Shown here piece by piece: positions 9,448 through 19,116 of a stretch of 35,931 bases of DNA (positions are counted from its first letter, which is position 1; every line of letters starts with the position of its first letter). Source of the stretch: Sphingopyxis sp. KK2 (GTDB lineage Bacteria; Pseudomonadota; Alphaproteobacteria; Sphingomonadales; Sphingomonadaceae); assembly GCF_001990265.1 (NCBI RefSeq), contig NZ_LYVN01000026.1, positions 1 to 35,931 of the forward strand. The letters run 5' to 3'. Below the pieces are notes generated by a model that saw only the letters and a list, made by a program, of their open reading frames with translations, was not told where the DNA came from and searched no databases. A program made the translations under genes and the position numbers.

Positions 9448-12279
9448 ATGGCGCTTACCCCGCAATGGCTGGACGAACTGCGCGCGCGCATCACGCTGTC
9501 GACCCTGATCGGTCGCACGGTGAAGGTGACGCGTGCCGGCCGCGAATATAAGGCGTGCTGCCCCTTCCATAACGAAAAGACGCCCAGCTTCACGATCAAC
9601 GACGAAAAGGGCTTTTACCACTGCTTGGCAGCGGACACCTTGGTCATGACCGAAAATGGCCGGTTACCCATCGCGAAGCTCGTCGACAGAACCGTTCGCG
9701 TCCTGTCGCGCGGTGGAGAATGGATTGCCGCTCCTTTTAGATCCTATGGCGAACAGCAGCTTTGGAAAATCGAACTCTCGCGTAACGGCGTTCGCAAAGA
9801 AGTTTACGCCACGTCGGGCCACCGCTGGTTCGTTAACAGCCGGACCCGTTCCTATACGACCGAGGAACTACGCGCCGGATACGCGCTTGAATCGGCCCTT
9901 CCAGAAAAACGGTCTGATTGGACACTCGATCCGGAAGGGGTGCGGCACGGAATAGTTTTCGGCGATGGCACCATGGACAGGGGCGTTTACGGCACCTTGA
10001 ACCTTCATGGCGAGAAGGATGCCCAATTACGCCGCTGGTTTCCCGGCCAGGAACACCATGTTCGCCAGCGCAAGGGTGGCGCGCTTTACCTGCGCATCTA
10101 TGGCGGGCGCGCGTTTTCCCACATGAAAATGCTCCCCGGCGCCGACCGATCGCCGGCCTATCTCCTAGGCTTTCTGGCGGGGTATCTGGCTGCGGATGGA
10201 CATGTGGCGAAAGACGGCACGGTCATCCTCAATTCGTCATCTGCCGGCCATCTAGAGGCCGTCCGCGATATCGCGACGGCGCTCGGCATAACCACCTATG
10301 GTCGCACGACCCTTATGCGCAAAGGCTATGGATCCGCGCCAAGCCCGCTACACCGCATCCATTTCGTTACCTCGACCTTGTCGGACGAGCTGTTCCTGCT
10401 CGATACTGCACGGCAGAGGTTTACGGCCCGCACGAAGAAGTTTGACCGCCTGCGTTGGGTCGTGCGCTCAGTCGAGCCCACCGATCGCATCGAAACGGTA
10501 TATTGCGCCGAGGTGCCACGCCATCATGCCTTCGCGCTCGACGACAATATTCTGACCGGCAATTGCTTCGGCTGCAGCGCGCATGGCGATGCGATCCGCT
10601 GGATGACCGACCAGCGCGGCCTGTCGTTCATGGATGCGGTGAAGGAGCTCGCCGGCGAAGCGGGCATGGAGGTTCCCGCCGCCGACCCGCGCGCCGCGAA
10701 AAAGGCCGAGGAGCAGGCGAGCCTGCGCGACGTGACGCAGGCGGCCGCCGACTGGTTCACCCAGCAACTCGGCAGCAGCAACGGCGCCCCCGCGCGCGCC
10801 TATCTGGAAAAGCGCGGCATCTCCGAAGCGACGCGCAAGGCCTTCGGTTTCGGCCTCGCCCCCGAAAGCCGAAGCGCGCTGAAGGAAGCGCTCAAGAAAT
10901 TCCCGACCGCGATGCTCGTCGAATCGGGCATGCTCATCGCGGTCGACGACAAGGAACCCTACGACCGCTTTCGTGGACGCCTGATGATCCCGATCCGCGA
11001 CGCGCGCGGTCGGGTGATCGCGTTCGGCGGCCGCATCCTCGGCGACGGCGAGCCCAAATATCTGAACTCGCCCGACACCCCGCTCTTCGACAAGGGGCGC
11101 ACGCTCTACAATCTCGACAAGGCGTCGCCCGCCTCGCGCCAGACGAACCGGATCATCGTCGTCGAGGGCTATATGGACGTCATCGCGCTCGCCGAGGCGG
11201 GAATCGCCGACGCGGTTGCGCCGCTCGGCACCGCACTGACCGAGAACCAGCTCGGCATGATCTGGCGCATGGTCTCCGTTCCCGTCCTCTGCTTCGACGG
11301 CGACGCCGCAGGGCAGAAGGCCGCGATGCGCGCCGCGAGCCGCGCGCTACCCCTGCTCCGCCCCGGCTTCAGCCTCGCCTTCGCGACGCTGCCTGCGGGT
11401 CAGGACCCCGACGATCTGGTTCGCGCGCGCGGCGCTGCGGGCTTCGTCGAAGTCCTCGAAGCGGCCGAGCCGCTCGTCGAACGCCTGTGGGCGCATGAGG
11501 TCGCCGCCGGCCCGCTCGCCACGCCCGAGGAGCGCGCCGCGCTCAAGACGCGGCTGCTCGCCCACGCCGATGCGATCGAGGATGCCGACGTCCGCCACCA
11601 TTATCGCGAAGCGTTTCGCGAGCGGCTCGACGGCCTGTTCGCGCGCAAACAGCCCGAGCGCGGGCCGCGCGTTCCCTGGGCGCCGCAGGGCCCGCGCGGC
11701 GCGGGCCGCCGCTTCGCGCCCGACCCGCGGCTGCAACCGCCCGTCGACGAAGCGCGCAGCATTGGCCAGATCGGCATCGGTGGGCATTTTGCCGGCGCGC
11801 TGATCGGCGGACTGCTACGTTATCCCGTCGCGCTCCGCCGTCACGAGGAGGCGCTGTGCCGGCTCGCGGTCGCCGATCCGGGCGACGCCGAACTGCTCGG
11901 CGTAATGCTTGACACGGCAATGCGGCAAGAAGGGCTTGATACTGAGGGCTTGCTTGCCATATTGGAGCCAATGAAAGTGTATAATAGGGCGACGACATTG
12001 CTCAGAGCCGATGGAATGCACTTCTCGTTCAATCGCAGGCTGGACAGCAAGGATGGGGCCGATGCGGCGCGGGAAACCGCGCTTCGCGACCTTGATGAAT
12101 ATATCGGCGTGCTCGTGACGCAGCCCGAAATCCGCGCCCGGCTTGCCGAGGCGACTGCGGATTTCCAGCGCACGATGGACGACGAAGGTCTGGCACGGCA
12201 GCAGAAACTGCGTGCGATGGACGAGGATTTGACCCGCCGCCTGGCCGCGCTGTCCGAAGACAGCCCCAGGTTCGAATGA
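9448..12279 (+). CDS. dnaG: DNA primase DnaG with in-frame intein
   Basis: A 943-residue precursor; removing the 314-residue intein (residues 59-372) leaves a 629-residue primase, a normal length. DnaG lays down RNA primers at the replication fork. The zinc-binding domain has CPFH (Cys38, His41), then after splicing CFGC (Cys373, Cys376), giving the CHC2 ligand set. The core follows: RFRGRLMIPI near 507-516, the TOPRIM EGYMDV with Glu573 and DGD at 617-619. The C-terminal region is divergent, as expected for the helicase-interacting domain, and includes an A+T-richer patch around 11941-12000 (28 G+C in 60). The reading frame is intact through both splice junctions. rpoD follows after 26 bases. 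Primase function depends on splicing, since the intein separates the zinc ligands. Confidence 0.97.
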   Translation: MALTPQWLDELRARITLSTLIGRTVKVTRAGREYKACCPFHNEKTPSFTINDEKGFYHCLAADTLVMTENGRLPIAKLVDRTVRVLSRGGEWIAAPFRSYGEQQLWKIELSRNGVRKEVYATSGHRWFVNSRTRSYTTEELRAGYALESALPEKRSDWTLDPEGVRHGIVFGDGTMDRGVYGTLNLHGEKDAQLRRWFPGQEHHVRQRKGGALYLRIYGGRAFSHMKMLPGADRSPAYLLGFLAGYLAADGHVAKDGTVILNSSSAGHLEAVRDIATALGITTYGRTTLMRKGYGSAPSPLHRIHFVTSTLSDELFLLDTARQRFTARTKKFDRLRWVVRSVEPTDRIETVYCAEVPRHHAFALDDNILTGNCFGCSAHGDAIRWMTDQRGLSFMDAVKELAGEAGMEVPAADPRAAKKAEEQASLRDVTQAAADWFTQQLGSSNGAPARAYLEKRGISEATRKAFGFGLAPESRSALKEALKKFPTAMLVESGMLIAVDDKEPYDRFRGRLMIPIRDARGRVIAFGGRILGDGEPKYLNSPDTPLFDKGRTLYNLDKASPASRQTNRIIVVEGYMDVIALAEAGIADAVAPLGTALTENQLGMIWRMVSVPVLCFDGDAAGQKAAMRAASRALPLLRPGFSLAFATLPAGQDPDDLVRARGAAGFVEVLEAAEPLVERLWAHEVAAGPLATPEERAALKTRLLAHADAIEDADVRHHYREAFRERLDGLFARKQPERGPRVPWAPQGPRGAGRRFAPDPRLQPPVDEARSIGQIGIGGHFAGALIGGLLRYPVALRRHEEALCRLAVADPGDAELLGVMLDTAMRQEGLDTEGLLAILEPMKVYNRATTLLRADGMHFSFNRRLDSKDGADAARETALRDLDEYIGVLVTQPEIRARLAEATADFQRTMDDEGLARQQKLRAMDEDLTRRLAALSEDSPRFE
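9622..10563 (+). mobile_element. LAGLIDADG homing-endonuclease intein in DnaG
   Basis: The element is 314 codons. It begins with Cys59 (block A, CLAADT), has the block B TxxH motif (Thr122-Ser-Gly-His125), a block F-like VYCAEVPRHHAFAL near 351-364 and ends ILTGN at Asn372, followed by Cys373 as the +1 nucleophile. The residue before the terminal Asn is Gly rather than the canonical His. Two LAGLIDADG-type motifs lie between: HGIVFGDGT (Asp173) and LLGFLAGYLAADG (239-251, Asp250), so the homing endonuclease looks intact. Bases 9721-9780 contain 29 G+C in 60, against 40 in 60 at 11041-11100 in the primase core, supporting separate origin. The boundaries follow from restoring the GFYHCFGCSAHGD primase motif. 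Confidence 0.95.
11954..11985 (+). promoter_or_regulatory. Possible internal promoter for rpoD inside dnaG
   Basis: A perfect TATAAT at 11980-11985 lies within the A+T-richer 3' part of dnaG, about 320 bases before rpoD, with TTGCCA 20 bases upstream, a longer spacing than ideal. CTTG at 11935-11938 and CATATT at 11958-11963 also loosely resemble an alphaproteobacterial heat-shock promoter. E. coli has a heat-shock rpoD promoter inside dnaG, which makes the location suggestive, but chance within coding sequence is a real alternative. Confidence 0.22.
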
Positions 12280-12305
12280 TTTAGACGCCCTAGGCAGGAA
12301 CCCAA

Positions 12306-14323
<2,018 letters not shown>

Positions 14324-14327
<4 letters not shown>

Positions 14328-14758
14328 GGCAGATCGCGACCGGCATCGTCGGCCTGTCGTTGCTGGCTTCGCCCGCAGCGACATCGGCCTTCGATGTCGA
14401 AAGCGAAGCCCGCGCGGAGATCGTGCGGCTCGGCCTGATCGTGATGAAAGCCGATGAGCCGACCGAGGATTTTATCCTCTCCCGCGACGTGGCGCGGCGC
14501 GCAGTCGAGCGCGGCGTGCTGAGCGGGATGCTCGAAGGCTGTAACGCCGAGTGGGAGAATGGCAGCTACCTGCACTTCATGGCCGGCGTTCGCCGAAGCA
14601 AGAGATTCGATCAGGACCAACTGGCCGCGATCGGATTTTTCCATGGTTTTTCCATGCAGCGATCGCAGGACGAACTTGGCGCGGGCAAGAGCATATGGTG
14701 CTCGCCCGAACGGCTCGAGACCCTGCAGTCGATGGCGCTCCGGCAAGACCCCTGGTGA
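14324..14758 (+). CDS. Small exported hypothetical protein coupled to rpoD
   Basis: A 144-residue protein starting at a GTG whose bases overlap the rpoD TGA stop (GTGA). The N-terminus ([19 protein letters not shown], reading GTG as Met) is a typical Sec signal peptide with cleavage expected after ATSA. The mature protein is helical and has two cysteines (GCNAEW and IWCSPE) that could pair in the periplasm. No family is recognised. The open frame runs much further upstream, but that part is only the +2 frame of rpoD. The signal peptide beginning exactly at the overlap is the reason to choose this start. Confidence 0.7.
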
Positions 14759-14865
14759 GCGCGGCATAGCGGCGCCACCGACGCCAAGGTCGGCCCGTAG
14801 TTGCGCACATTCGCGCCAGGCCGCGACAAAGTCTTTGTGCGGCGCCCACGGATTTGCCATTGCCA

Positions 14866-15723
14866 ATGACGATGCCCTCCGCGCCGACCTTTGCCGAAAC
14901 CGCCGCCGAAGCCTGGGCGCCCCTCACCGGCTGGCGTGCCAGAGCGCGCAGCGCCGCGCGCGCGGCGCGGATTCGCCTGGCGGCGATGCAGCAGGGACCG
15001 CAAACCGCCCCCTTCGTCCGCTGCCTCTACTCTCACGCGGTCTTTTCCGACACGGTGCCGACCTTCCGTGCCTTTCTGAAGGCCGCAAAGCAGGAGGGCG
15101 AGTTCGTCGACACCCCGACGCTCCGCGCAATCATCGCCGACGGCAAAGCCTCCGACGGGCGCTTCTTTCACCTGAGCTTCGACGACGGCTTCGCCAGCGT
15201 TTATGAGGATGGCGGCCCGGTGATGGAGGAGGAGCGCGTCCCCTACACCATGTTCGTCGCGACCGACCTGATCGACGCCGATCCCGAGACGCTGAACAGC
15301 TATTTCGCGCATATGCCCGCCTATCGCGCGCGGGTTCGCACGCTCGACTGGCCGCAGGCGAAGGCCGCCGCCGCCGGCATCGGCGAAATCGGCTGCCACA
15401 CGCGCACCCACGCGCGCCTCTCGAAAATCTCGGGCGATCCCGTGCGCCTCGCCGACGAAGTCGCGGGTGCCAGGGCGATCATCGAGCGCCACGTCGGCCA
15501 GCCCTGCGACAGCTTCGCCTGGCCCTATGGCACCGCGACCGACATCGACGATGCCGGCCGCGCCGCGATTGCCGACGCGGGCTTCACCAGCAATTTCAGC
15601 GCGGTGCGCGGCGCCGTCCGCCCCGGTGCGACCGACGTGATGGACATCCCGCGCCACCAGCTCGAATTCCACTGGCCGCTCCACGAACTGATGGTGTGGG
15701 CGCGGGGGTTCCGCGAGGCATGA
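14866..15723 (+). CDS. Polysaccharide deacetylase (CE4/NodB-type)
   Basis: A 285-residue protein with the main CE4 motifs: LSFDDGF (Asp106, Asp107), the metal-binding HTRTH (His178, His182) and FAWPYG further on. CE4 enzymes remove acetyl groups from N-acetylated sugars in glycans or peptidoglycan using a divalent metal. No signal peptide is evident, so the enzyme is probably cytoplasmic and may act on a lipid- or nucleotide-linked sugar rather than a finished wall polymer; that is inference. Starts at 14854 (TTG) and 14872 are also possible. The stop overlaps the ATG of the following formyltransferase gene in an ATGA junction, implying that the two act together. Confidence 0.88.
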   Translation: MTMPSAPTFAETAAEAWAPLTGWRARARSAARAARIRLAAMQQGPQTAPFVRCLYSHAVFSDTVPTFRAFLKAAKQEGEFVDTPTLRAIIADGKASDGRFFHLSFDDGFASVYEDGGPVMEEERVPYTMFVATDLIDADPETLNSYFAHMPAYRARVRTLDWPQAKAAAAGIGEIGCHTRTHARLSKISGDPVRLADEVAGARAIIERHVGQPCDSFAWPYGTATDIDDAGRAAIADAGFTSNFSAVRGAVRPGATDVMDIPRHQLEFHWPLHELMVWARGFREA

Positions 15724-16499
15724 CCTTGCGCGTCGCCCTGATGACCAGCGGCCCGGTCGGCGGCGCGGGCGTGGTGCTCGACCGACTGACCCGCGTGCCG
15801 CAGGTCGAGATCGCCTGCCTGATCGTCTCCGAGAGCGTAGTCGCCAAACGCAGCCGCAAGAAGATGCTGCAGAAGATCTGGAAAATCGGCCTGCTCGGCG
15901 CGCTCAACGGTATCCGGATGCGCAAATGGTTCGGCCATGACATGCGCACCGACGCGCGCGAGGTCGCCAAGGCGCATGACATCCCGATCGTCACCGTGCC
16001 GCGCGTCAATTGCGACGAAACCGTCGCGGCGCTCCAGCACTACGCCCCCGACATCGGCATCTCGACGGGCAACAGCTATATCGCCTCGCGCGTTTTCACG
16101 GTGCCGAAACAGGGCTTCATCAATTTTCATGGCGAGCTGCTGCCCGAATATCCGGGCGCGCAGAGCGTGATCTGGCCGATCTATTTCGGCCGCAAGCAGA
16201 CCGGCTATACGATCCACCGCATCGACAAGGGCATCGACACCGGCGCCGTCCTTTACAAGCGCGCGGTCGACATCGACTTCCAGCCCAAACTCGCCGACAC
16301 GATCCGCCGCACCAACGACAGGGTGCGCGAAGAATTGCCCGAGGCCTTTGCGGCGCTGCTCGCCGACTGGGACGCGCATGCCGCCGCCGCGACGGCGCAG
16401 AGGGCCGAGCGCCATTTCACCACCCCGACCTTTTGGGAATATCTGCGCATCGAGCGCAACCACAAGCGGTTGTGGCGCGAAAGCCTGCGCAAAGCCTGA
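15720..16499 (+). CDS. Formyltransferase-fold protein
   Basis: A 259-residue protein of the formyl_trans_N fold, as in methionyl-tRNA formyltransferase, GART and sugar N-formyltransferases. The catalytic triad is visible: Asn135 and His137 in INFHGELLPEYPG and Asp173 in KGIDTGAVLYK. There is no Fmt C-terminal tRNA-binding domain, so it is not the initiator-tRNA enzyme. It is coupled by ATGA to a CE4 deacetylase; a deacetylated amino sugar would be a natural acceptor for a formyl group from 10-formyl-tetrahydrofolate, so an amino-sugar N-formyltransferase is the best guess. The N-terminal methionine at 15720 is chosen for the overlap and the MTLRVALMTSG beta-strand start. Confidence 0.82.
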   Translation: MTLRVALMTSGPVGGAGVVLDRLTRVPQVEIACLIVSESVVAKRSRKKMLQKIWKIGLLGALNGIRMRKWFGHDMRTDAREVAKAHDIPIVTVPRVNCDETVAALQHYAPDIGISTGNSYIASRVFTVPKQGFINFHGELLPEYPGAQSVIWPIYFGRKQTGYTIHRIDKGIDTGAVLYKRAVDIDFQPKLADTIRRTNDRVREELPEAFAALLADWDAHAAAATAQRAERHFTTPTFWEYLRIERNHKRLWRESLRKA

Positions 16500-16624
16500 T
16501 TGCTGCGCTGCACAATTATTTTCGCCATCCTCTTAAAATCTTCATCTTCTGCCGCCAGATAGCGTCCGCACGGCAGGCAGCGGCCTTCAGCCGCCGTTCA
16601 GCCGGATACCGTCAAATGGCGGAT

Positions 16625-16643
16625 ATTCCCAACTGATGGGAAT
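16625..16643 (+). promoter_or_regulatory. Inverted repeat, candidate enhancer-binding site
   Basis: ATTCCCA and TGGGAAT are perfect 7-bp arms separated by ACTGA. The centre (16634) lies about 110 bases upstream of the transcription start predicted from the sigma-54 promoter at 16717-16733, the distance at which activators such as PspF bind. No activator gene is in the window. Confidence 0.5.
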
Positions 16644-16716
16644 GGATTCGAACGAACATGGTGAGGACATCGGGCACCCTATCCCGAAACCCAAGCAAAA
16701 CAAGCAAAGACAGGAA

Positions 16717-16733
16717 TTGGCACGCCCGTTGCT
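16717..16733 (+). promoter_or_regulatory. Sigma-54 promoter upstream of the PspC-like gene
   Basis: TTGGCACGCCCGTTGCT matches the -24/-12 consensus (TGGCAC, then TTGC) with the GG and GC doublets separated by exactly ten bases. Transcription would start near 16744, about 47 bases before the ATG, leaving room for the AGGAAA ribosome site. The rest of the 16500-16790 gap holds only the inverted repeat at 16625-16643. Confidence 0.75.
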
Positions 16734-16790
16734 AAGCAATGGACATGAACGCGGAACGGACCCCGCGGACCACCAGGAAAGACGCAGAAA

Positions 16791-17090
16791 ATGGACAGTG
16801 AAACCACCAATCTCTTCCGCCGCCGCGACACCATGTTCGGGATTTGCGAGGCCGTGGGTCAGGATTTCGGGATCAACCCGACGTGGCTGCGTATCGCCTT
16901 CATCGCCCCGCTCTTCTTCTTCCCCTTCCAGACCTTTGCGGTCTACTTCGGTCTCGGCGCGGTCGTGTTCGCCTCGCGCCTGATCTTCCCCGCGAAGAAG
17001 GCCGCTGCCCAGCCTGCCGCGATCGCCCCCGCCGTCGCGACCGCCCAGCCGGCAAAGGAAGAAAGCAAGGAATTCGCGCTCGCCGCTTGA
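16791..17090 (+). CDS. PspC-domain envelope-stress protein
   Basis: A 99-residue protein. Residues 8-67 form a PspC domain: an amphipathic start (NLFRRRDTMFGICEAVGQDFGINPTWLR split around residue 20), then a hydrophobic membrane segment (IAFIAPLFFFPFQTFAVYFGL region). An alanine- and proline-rich tail ends at 99. In phage-shock systems PspC is an inner-membrane protein that senses envelope damage and influences PspA. Here no pspA, pspB or pspF is adjacent, so it is a single-gene unit with its own sigma-54 promoter and strong terminator. AGGAAA nine bases before the ATG supports the start. Confidence 0.85.
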   Translation: MDSETTNLFRRRDTMFGICEAVGQDFGINPTWLRIAFIAPLFFFPFQTFAVYFGLGAVVFASRLIFPAKKAAAQPAAIAPAVATAQPAKEESKEFALAA

Positions 17091-17183
17091 TCGGCGCCAG
17101 GGCGGACACTCCCTCTCCCCCGCGCCCGCCCGCGCATCGATCCGCACGGCCCCGGCCCCACGGGCCGACCGTGCCGCAACAGG

Positions 17184-17219
17184 GACCGGCAAGCATCCCC
17201 CGCTTGCCGGTCTCTTTTT
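17184..17219 (+). terminator. Strong intrinsic terminator after the PspC-like gene
   Basis: An 11-bp perfect stem (GACCGGCAAGC with GCTTGCCGGTC) around a 7-base loop is followed by TCTTTTT. It isolates the PspC-like transcript from the downstream gene. Confidence 0.9.
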
Positions 17220-17319
17220 GTCGCTGCCTGCCACTTTTGTCCCTGCCTGAGACAGGCTGCGATCACTTGGTCGTCCGCTTATAAACGGGGTGTTTACGAC
17301 GTTGCGCTATGACTCGCGG

Positions 17320-18033
17320 ATGAGCTTCGGCAGCCCCTTGTTGCCGGCCCGCAAGGATGCAGCGTTGAGCCAATCGCCCCAGTTCCAGACGCAGACGCGC
17401 AGCGTCGCCGAGATGCTCGACGCGCTGGTCGCCAGCGACGGCACCGGCGCGCATCGCCATGTGCGCAGCGGCGGGCTGTCGAACGGCCCCGACGCGATGC
17501 GCAACCTCGCCGACGCGGTCCACTTCCTCTGCCTGCTCCACGGCCGCCACCCGGGCGTGATCGACCTTGCCGCGCGCAAGGCCGTCGATCCCGTGTCGCG
17601 CGGCTGGATGGAAGAAGCCGCCGAGGCCTTCGTCGAGGAACGCGCCTTCCTGTCGAAGGTCGCCGCCGCGGTCGGCCCGGTGCCGAGCACCCAGGGCCAG
17701 GACCAGTGCGAGGCCGCCGTCGCCGCGCAGCGCAAGGCGCTCGACATGCTCGCCGAATCGGACCGCCACGGCTGCGCCGTCGGCGCCGCCATCGCACTGA
17801 CGCTCGACTGGCGCACGATCCGCGTGCTGCTCGACATCAGCGCGCAGCGGCTCGACATGACGCCGCCGCGCTGCACCCTGCCCGACCTGCGCGAAACCGC
17901 CCGCCTTGCCGGCGCCGTCGCCGACACGCCCGCCGCCGAACGCGCGCTCGTGTTCGGCGCGCAGCAGCTCATCGCGCAGCACAGCGGCCTCTGGGACCTG
18001 CTCGAAGCCCGCGCGGCCAGCCGCGCCATTTAA
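17320..18033 (+). CDS. Hypothetical protein, about 237 aa
   Basis: A mainly helical, soluble-looking protein without signal peptide or membrane segment. I recall a similar sphingomonad family of unknown function (possibly DUF6975), but this is not certain. The C-terminal part has a conserved-looking helix pair ending in LWDLLEARAASRAI. The start is uncertain: ATG at 17320 (MSFGSPLLPARKD), GTG at 17290, or TTG at 17365, the last having AAGGA eight bases upstream. The gene is 86 bases before moxR, separated by a palindromic operator, so it may be transcribed separately from moxR. Confidence 0.65.
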   Translation: MSFGSPLLPARKDAALSQSPQFQTQTRSVAEMLDALVASDGTGAHRHVRSGGLSNGPDAMRNLADAVHFLCLLHGRHPGVIDLAARKAVDPVSRGWMEEAAEAFVEERAFLSKVAAAVGPVPSTQGQDQCEAAVAAQRKALDMLAESDRHGCAVGAAIALTLDWRTIRVLLDISAQRLDMTPPRCTLPDLRETARLAGAVADTPAAERALVFGAQQLIAQHSGLWDLLEARAASRAI

Positions 18034-18085
18034 CTGACGCCTCGTCAGGCGCGCTTGCGCCCTCCCCCTGCCCTCGCTATGCCCG

Positions 18086-18103
18086 CTTGACGTTCACGTT
18101 AAG
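18086..18103 (+). promoter_or_regulatory. ACGT-type palindromic operator before moxR
   Basis: CTTGACGTTCACGTTAAG fits the pattern CTT-N-ACGT-NN-ACGT-N-AAG at all fixed positions and ends 16 bases before the moxR ATG. A second copy of the pattern, with one mismatch, lies at 21218-21235 before the VWA gene. The half-site form resembles MerR-family operators such as those of LiuR, from memory. The TTGACG inside it could also overlap a -35 element. Confidence 0.5.
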
Positions 18104-18119
18104 GGAAAGGCGAGCCGCC

Positions 18120-18965
18120 ATGCGCTTCGAAGGAACCAGCGCCTATATCGCAACCGACGACCTCAAGGTCGCGGTCAACGCCGCGACGCTGCTGCGGCGT
18201 CCGCTGCTCGTGAAGGGCGAACCCGGCACCGGCAAGACCGTGCTCGCCGAACAGATCGCCCAGGCCTTCGACGCGCCGCTGATCACCTGGAACATCAAGT
18301 CGACCACCAAGGCGCAGCAGGGCCTTTATGAATATGACGCGGTCGCGCGCCTGCGCGACGGCCAGCTCGGCGAAGAGCGCGTCCACGACATCCGCAATTA
18401 CATCCGCAAGGGCAAATTGTGGGAGGCCTTCACCTCGCCCAAGCTGCCCGTGCTGCTGATCGACGAGATCGACAAGGCCGACATCGAATTTCCGAACGAC
18501 CTGCTCCAGGAACTCGATCGCATGGCGTTCCATGTGTACGAGACCGACGAGACGATCACCGCGAAGGAGCGCCCGATCGTCGTCATCACCTCGAACAATG
18601 AAAAGGAACTGCCCGACGCCTTCCTGCGCCGCTGTTTCTTCCACTATATCAAATTCCCCGACCGCGACACCATGGCGTCGATCGTCGAGGTCCACTTCCC
18701 CGGCATCCAGAAGACGCTGGTCAGCCGCGCGATGGATATCTTCTATGAAGTCCGCGACGTGCCGGGGCTCAAGAAAAAGCCCTCGACCAGCGAGCTGATC
18801 GACTGGCTCAAGCTGCTGCTCGCCGAAGACATGCCGCTCGAAGTGCTGCAGAACCGCGACGTCGGCAAGGCGATCCCGCCGCTCCACGGCGCGCTGCTCA
18901 AGAATGAGCAGGACGTGATGCTGTTCGAAAAGCTGGCGTTTATGGCGCGGCGTCAGGGCAGCTGA
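18120..18965 (+). CDS. MoxR-family AAA+ ATPase
   Basis: A 281-residue AAA+ ATPase: Walker A GEPGTGKT at residues 33-40, Walker B VLLIDEID with Asp115/Glu116, a sensor-1 VVITSNN and an arginine-finger region AFLRRCFFHYIKFPD. MoxR ATPases are chaperone-like and usually work with a VWA-domain protein to mature a metalloenzyme or complex, as with CoxD/CoxE. The natural partner here is the VWA gene at 21274, about 2.3 kb away across a minus-strand gene. The start is the ATG at 18120; the open frame upstream is the shifted frame of the previous gene. Confidence 0.93.
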   Translation: MRFEGTSAYIATDDLKVAVNAATLLRRPLLVKGEPGTGKTVLAEQIAQAFDAPLITWNIKSTTKAQQGLYEYDAVARLRDGQLGEERVHDIRNYIRKGKLWEAFTSPKLPVLLIDEIDKADIEFPNDLLQELDRMAFHVYETDETITAKERPIVVITSNNEKELPDAFLRRCFFHYIKFPDRDTMASIVEVHFPGIQKTLVSRAMDIFYEVRDVPGLKKKPSTSELIDWLKLLLAEDMPLEVLQNRDVGKAIPPLHGALLKNEQDVMLFEKLAFMARRQGS

Positions 18966-18972
18966 GTCAAAA

Positions 18973-19112
18973 GATCCTCCCTGTGGCGAAGCCATGGGGA
19001 GGAGGACCGCTCGCGAAGCGAGTGGTGGAGGGGCCGCGACGGTAGCTCCATCGCCCCTCCGTCAGCGGCTCCGCCGCTGCCACCTCCCCATCGCTTCGCG
19101 ACAAGGAGGATC
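18973..19112. repeat. REP-like palindrome between convergent genes
   Basis: Outer arms 18973-19002 and 19083-19112 begin and end with GATCCTCC/GGAGGATC and match at 21 of 24 positions in the part compared (18979-19002 with 19083-19106). Inside are two smaller perfect hairpins, CTCGC-GAA-GCGAG (19010-19022) and a CAGCGG/CCGCTG stem. The ACCTCCCC words are typical of sphingomonad dispersed repeats as I remember them. Lying between the converging moxR and chemoreceptor genes, it may act as a bidirectional terminator. Confidence 0.7.
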
Positions 19113-19116
19113 AAAA

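Noticed and set aside
9448-12279. The idea that dnaG is interrupted or pseudogenised by the low-GC insert.
   Set aside because: The frame is continuous through both junctions and the insert has complete splicing motifs, so it is an intein rather than a disruption.
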